Below are positions 61,782 to 64,000 of a DNA stretch of 64,000 nt, piece by piece (the first letter of the stretch is position 1; every line of letters starts with the position of its first letter). Under the pieces are notes generated by a model, which was not told the origin of the DNA, did not search any database, and worked only from the letters and a program-made list of their open reading frames with translations. The position numbers and the translations under genes are program-made. This stretch comes from Tabrizicola sp. (lineage in GTDB: Bacteria > Pseudomonadota > Alphaproteobacteria > Rhodobacterales > Rhodobacteraceae), in contig NZ_JAEULO010000049.1 in assembly GCF_016793705.1 (NCBI RefSeq), positions 1-64,000 on the forward strand. Direction: 5' to 3'.

Positions 61782-62915
61782 ATGCCTGACCCGACAGCAA
61801 CCCGCGCGCCCCTCCTGATCGACGGGGCGACCCTGCGACTGGTGCGCCTGCCGCTGGTCACGCCCTTCACCATCGCGACCGGCACGCTGACGGAAAAGGT
61901 GTTTCCCCTGCTGACCTTGCGGGCCGACGGGATCGAGGGCCATGCCGAGGGCGTGATGGACCCGCTGCCGGATTATCTGGAGGAAACCGTCGCCGGGGCG
62001 ATGGACCTTCTCGCCACCGTTCTCTTGCCGCAGGTCGTGGGCCAAAGCTTCGCCAATCCCGAATCGCTGGCCCGGAAACTCGCGCCCTGGCGGGCCAACC
62101 ACATGGCCAAGGCCACTGTCGAGATGGCCTTCTGGGACCTCTGGGCGAAATCGCTGAACCTGCCGCTCCAGACCCTGCTCGGCGGCGAGGGCGAGGCCAT
62201 CGACGTCGGCGTCTCACTCGGCATCGGCCCCATCGCCGACACGCTGGACCGGGTGGCCTCGCATCTGGAGCAGGGCTACAAGCGCATCAAGCTCAAGGTG
62301 AAGCCCGGCCATGACATCACGCTTCTGCAAGCCGTGCGCCGCGACTTCCCCGATGCGCACCTGACCGTCGACGCCAATTGCTGCTACACGCTCGCCGACA
62401 GCGACCTGATCCGCCGGATGGACGATTTCGCACTGGATTATATCGAGCAACCCCTGGCCTGGGACGACATCCACGACCACGCCACCCTGCAAAAGCGCAT
62501 CCGGACGCCCCTCTGTCTGGATGAATGCATCCGCACGGTGGACCATGCCCGCAAGGCGCTGCAAACCGACGCGGCGCGGGTCATCAACATCAAGGTCGGA
62601 CGCTCCGGGGGGCACACGGCGGCCCGGCAGATCCACGACCTCTGCGCCGCCTTCCAGGTGCCGGTCTGGTGCGGCGGGATGCTGGAATCCGGCGTGGGCC
62701 GGGCGCACAACATCCACCTCTCGACCCTGCCGAACTTCACCAAACCCGGCGACACCTCCTCGGCCAGCCGCTATTTCACCCGCGACATCATCTGCGAGAA
62801 GCTGGAATGCGTCGGCGGTCGGATGTCGGTGCCGAAGGGCCCGGGCATCGGCGTCACGCTCGACCTCGACTATCTCGCCACCGCCACGCTTGCCACACAG
62901 GACTTCCGGCCATGA
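61782..62915 (+). CDS. Enolase-superfamily N-succinylamino acid racemase/o-succinylbenzoate synthase-like enzyme
   Basis: 377 residues. The capping domain is ATLRLVRLPLVTPFTIATGT. The barrel carries KxK acid-base residues in RIKLKVKPGHD (K170/K172), metal ligands Asp197 (VDAN), Glu222 (IEQPL) and Asp247 (CLDECI), and Lys271 in INIKVGRSGG. WCGGMLESGVGRAHNIHLST is diagnostic of the NSAR/OSBS family. No menaquinone genes are nearby, so racemisation of N-acyl amino acids is favoured over OSBS. ATG 61782 follows GGAGGA; an ATG at 61755 has no SD. It overlaps the GNAT gene (ATGA). Confidence 0.9.
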   Translation: MPDPTATRAPLLIDGATLRLVRLPLVTPFTIATGTLTEKVFPLLTLRADGIEGHAEGVMDPLPDYLEETVAGAMDLLATVLLPQVVGQSFANPESLARKLAPWRANHMAKATVEMAFWDLWAKSLNLPLQTLLGGEGEAIDVGVSLGIGPIADTLDRVASHLEQGYKRIKLKVKPGHDITLLQAVRRDFPDAHLTVDANCCYTLADSDLIRRMDDFALDYIEQPLAWDDIHDHATLQKRIRTPLCLDECIRTVDHARKALQTDAARVINIKVGRSGGHTAARQIHDLCAAFQVPVWCGGMLESGVGRAHNIHLSTLPNFTKPGDTSSASRYFTRDIICEKLECVGGRMSVPKGPGIGVTLDLDYLATATLATQDFRP

Positions 62916-63628
62916 CCGAGGTCATCTTGCGCGACCTTGCCGGGATGGACGAATTCCGCGCCGCCGAGGATCTGCAACGCCAGGTCTGGGGCGAGGGCGA
63001 CCTGCCCGATCCCGCCGACCTGATGTTCGTGATCCAGGCCGAAGGCGGGCTTGTCGGCGGCGCCTGGGCCGAAGGGCGGCTCCTCGGCTATGTCTTCGGC
63101 TTCCCCACCCGCGACCCGCAGGTCCAGCATTCGCACCGGCTTGCCGTCCTGCCGCAGGCGCGCGGCCTGGGCCTCGGCCTCAAGCTCAAGGCCTACCAGC
63201 GCAACTGGTGCTTGCACCGCAACATCACCCGCGTGCGCTGGACCTTCGACCCGCTACGGGCCGTGAATGCCAGCCTGAACATCCACAGCCTCGGCGCCGA
63301 ATCCGATACCTACCTGCCCGATTATTACGGTGAGATGGCCGGGATCAACGCAGGCCTCGGCTCGGACCGCCTCTTGGTCGACTGGGACCTCGCCTCGCCC
63401 AAGGTCGCGGCCCTTGCGGCCCGCAAGCCCCTGCCATCGGCCGACGCCACGCCTCTGCCCCTCGCCCTGCCCGAAGATGTCGAGTCCCTCGCCCGCAGTG
63501 ATCCGCCGCGCGCCGAGGCCCTGCGCCGCGACCTTCGCGCGCTCTTGCAGACGGCTTTTGCCGAAGGGCAGCGCATCACTGGCTTCGACCGAGAGACCCG
63601 CCGCTACCTCCTCGCGCGGTCCGGCTAA
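62912..63628 (+). CDS. GNAT acyltransferase linked to the racemase (COG3375-like)
   Basis: 238 residues. GNAT elements are FRAAEDLQRQVWGEGDLPDP, GGLVGGAWAEGRLLGYVFGF and the CoA loop HRLAVLPQARGLGLGLKLKA. RVRWTFDPLRAVNASLNIHS and LGAESDTYLPDYYG are typical of the group found next to NSAR genes. In Geobacillus a GNAT succinyltransferase, NSAR and a desuccinylase together convert D- to L-amino acids; this protein is the candidate N-acylating enzyme. It is translationally coupled to the racemase. No desuccinylase of the M20 type follows. Confidence 0.87.
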   Translation: MTEVILRDLAGMDEFRAAEDLQRQVWGEGDLPDPADLMFVIQAEGGLVGGAWAEGRLLGYVFGFPTRDPQVQHSHRLAVLPQARGLGLGLKLKAYQRNWCLHRNITRVRWTFDPLRAVNASLNIHSLGAESDTYLPDYYGEMAGINAGLGSDRLLVDWDLASPKVAALAARKPLPSADATPLPLALPEDVESLARSDPPRAEALRRDLRALLQTAFAEGQRITGFDRETRRYLLARSG

Positions 63629-63711
63629 ATCCGCATTGCCTGTTTCGATTTGATGCGAGGTGCGCCGACCGGCGATCATTTCTGGTCGCTTCACCGCGCC
63701 GTACACGGAAA

Positions 63712-64000
63712 TCACGAACCGACTGCACCAGCTCTTCGAATCTCGAAGATGTGGTTCCAGATCACCTCTTCGGCCGGGCTGCGGGTGCCTTTCAGACGGA
63801 CGGCACGGATCGACAGAAGGCAGCTCGGCAGGACCGGCGAGAGGTCACTGATCCGGCCCTGCGCAAGGGCCAGCCGGGCAAGGGTCAGCGGGATCCATGC
63901 CGTGCCAACCCCGGCGGCCGCCAATTCAAGCGCGGCGATGGTGAGCGCGGTTTCCGCCTTGGGTTGGGCGACCGCCCGTCCGGCCAGCGCAGGCAGGATC
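63712..64000 (-). CDS. LysR-family regulator, C-terminal part (runs off window)
   Basis: About 95 codons of the effector-binding domain are visible: AAAGVGTAWIPLTLARLALA, QGRISDLSPVLPS and AVRLKGTRSPAEEVIWNHIF. This is the usual end of LysR-type regulators (periplasmic-binding-protein-like domain II). The N-terminal HTH lies beyond 64000. It converges with the racemase-GNAT operon across an 83-base gap in which I see no terminator. Its target cannot be inferred. Confidence 0.8.
   Translation of the reverse strand, partial: ILPALAGRAVAQPKAETALTIAALELAAAGVGTAWIPLTLARLALAQGRISDLSPVLPSCLLSIRAVRLKGTRSPAEEVIWNHIFEIRRAGAVGS

Overview
The window is high-GC alphaproteobacterial chromosome, most likely from the Rhodobacteraceae/Paracoccaceae. 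The evidence is the GcrA cell-cycle regulator, the DUF1467 and DUF6455 families, a Hint-domain protein, an AspRS with the alphaproteobacterial motif 2 ([11 protein letters not shown]), methylmalonyl-CoA epimerase with MeaB, and tightly overlapping operons. Gene density is very high. I found no rRNA, tRNA, CRISPR array or prophage. The only mobile DNA is the end of an IS5-type element at the left edge.

Region by region. 1-824: an IS5-family end inserted into the 3' part of an AT-rich membrane-protein gene that overlaps the end of lepA. 817-11577: mostly housekeeping genes (lepA, rpmB, meaB, hrpB) plus an ArsR/DMT-permease divergent pair with a clear operator, and an MFS transporter. 11664-14744: an ArsR-SRPBCC pair with two identical palindromic operators, then argD-argF. 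15035-23752: a Hint-domain protein, gcrA, an AsmA-like protein, rimO and a run of small envelope or conserved genes (PRC-barrel, dgkA, a haem-copper-oxidase-like membrane protein, a YigZ-like protein, an M48 lipoprotein, DUF167). 23909-29241: an HDAC-family deacetylase, a DRGH nuclease, a nitroreductase, an EI24 protein, DUF1467, mce, an output-less response regulator and a DUF1993 protein coupled to aspS. 29241-39365: aspS, pabBC, carB, cbpA-cbpM, SnoaL-like and GNAT genes.

Two accessory metabolic clusters stand out. The first (39419-47156, minus strand) is a seven-gene operon. In transcription order it encodes a NicX-like ring-cleavage dioxygenase, an acyl-CoA-dehydrogenase-fold protein that has lost the usual catalytic Glu, a SRPBCC-alpha/beta-hydrolase fusion, a TetR regulator, a glutamine-synthetase-family ligase, a flavin reductase and an APC permease. 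It looks like a pathway for uptake, flavin-dependent oxygenation, ring opening and C-N cleavage of an N-heterocycle or aromatic amine. It resembles the rut and nic pathways in logic but not in gene content. The second (53918-63628) has an RpiR regulator, a complete peptide-type ABC importer and an MlrC (M81) metallopeptidase. Divergent from these are an enolase-superfamily N-succinylamino-acid racemase and a GNAT acyltransferase. Together they suggest uptake and stereochemical salvage of unusual peptides or D-amino acids.

Between these clusters lie a copper-export pair (copA-cueR with a textbook MerR-type promoter) and a CecR-like TetR-HlyD-ABC efflux operon with a perfect 16-bp palindromic operator. 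A family of short dispersed intergenic repeats with the core GGATAYTT...ATGAAA occurs at four places and forms a long cruciform between pabC and aspS. A truncated LysR regulator runs off the right edge.
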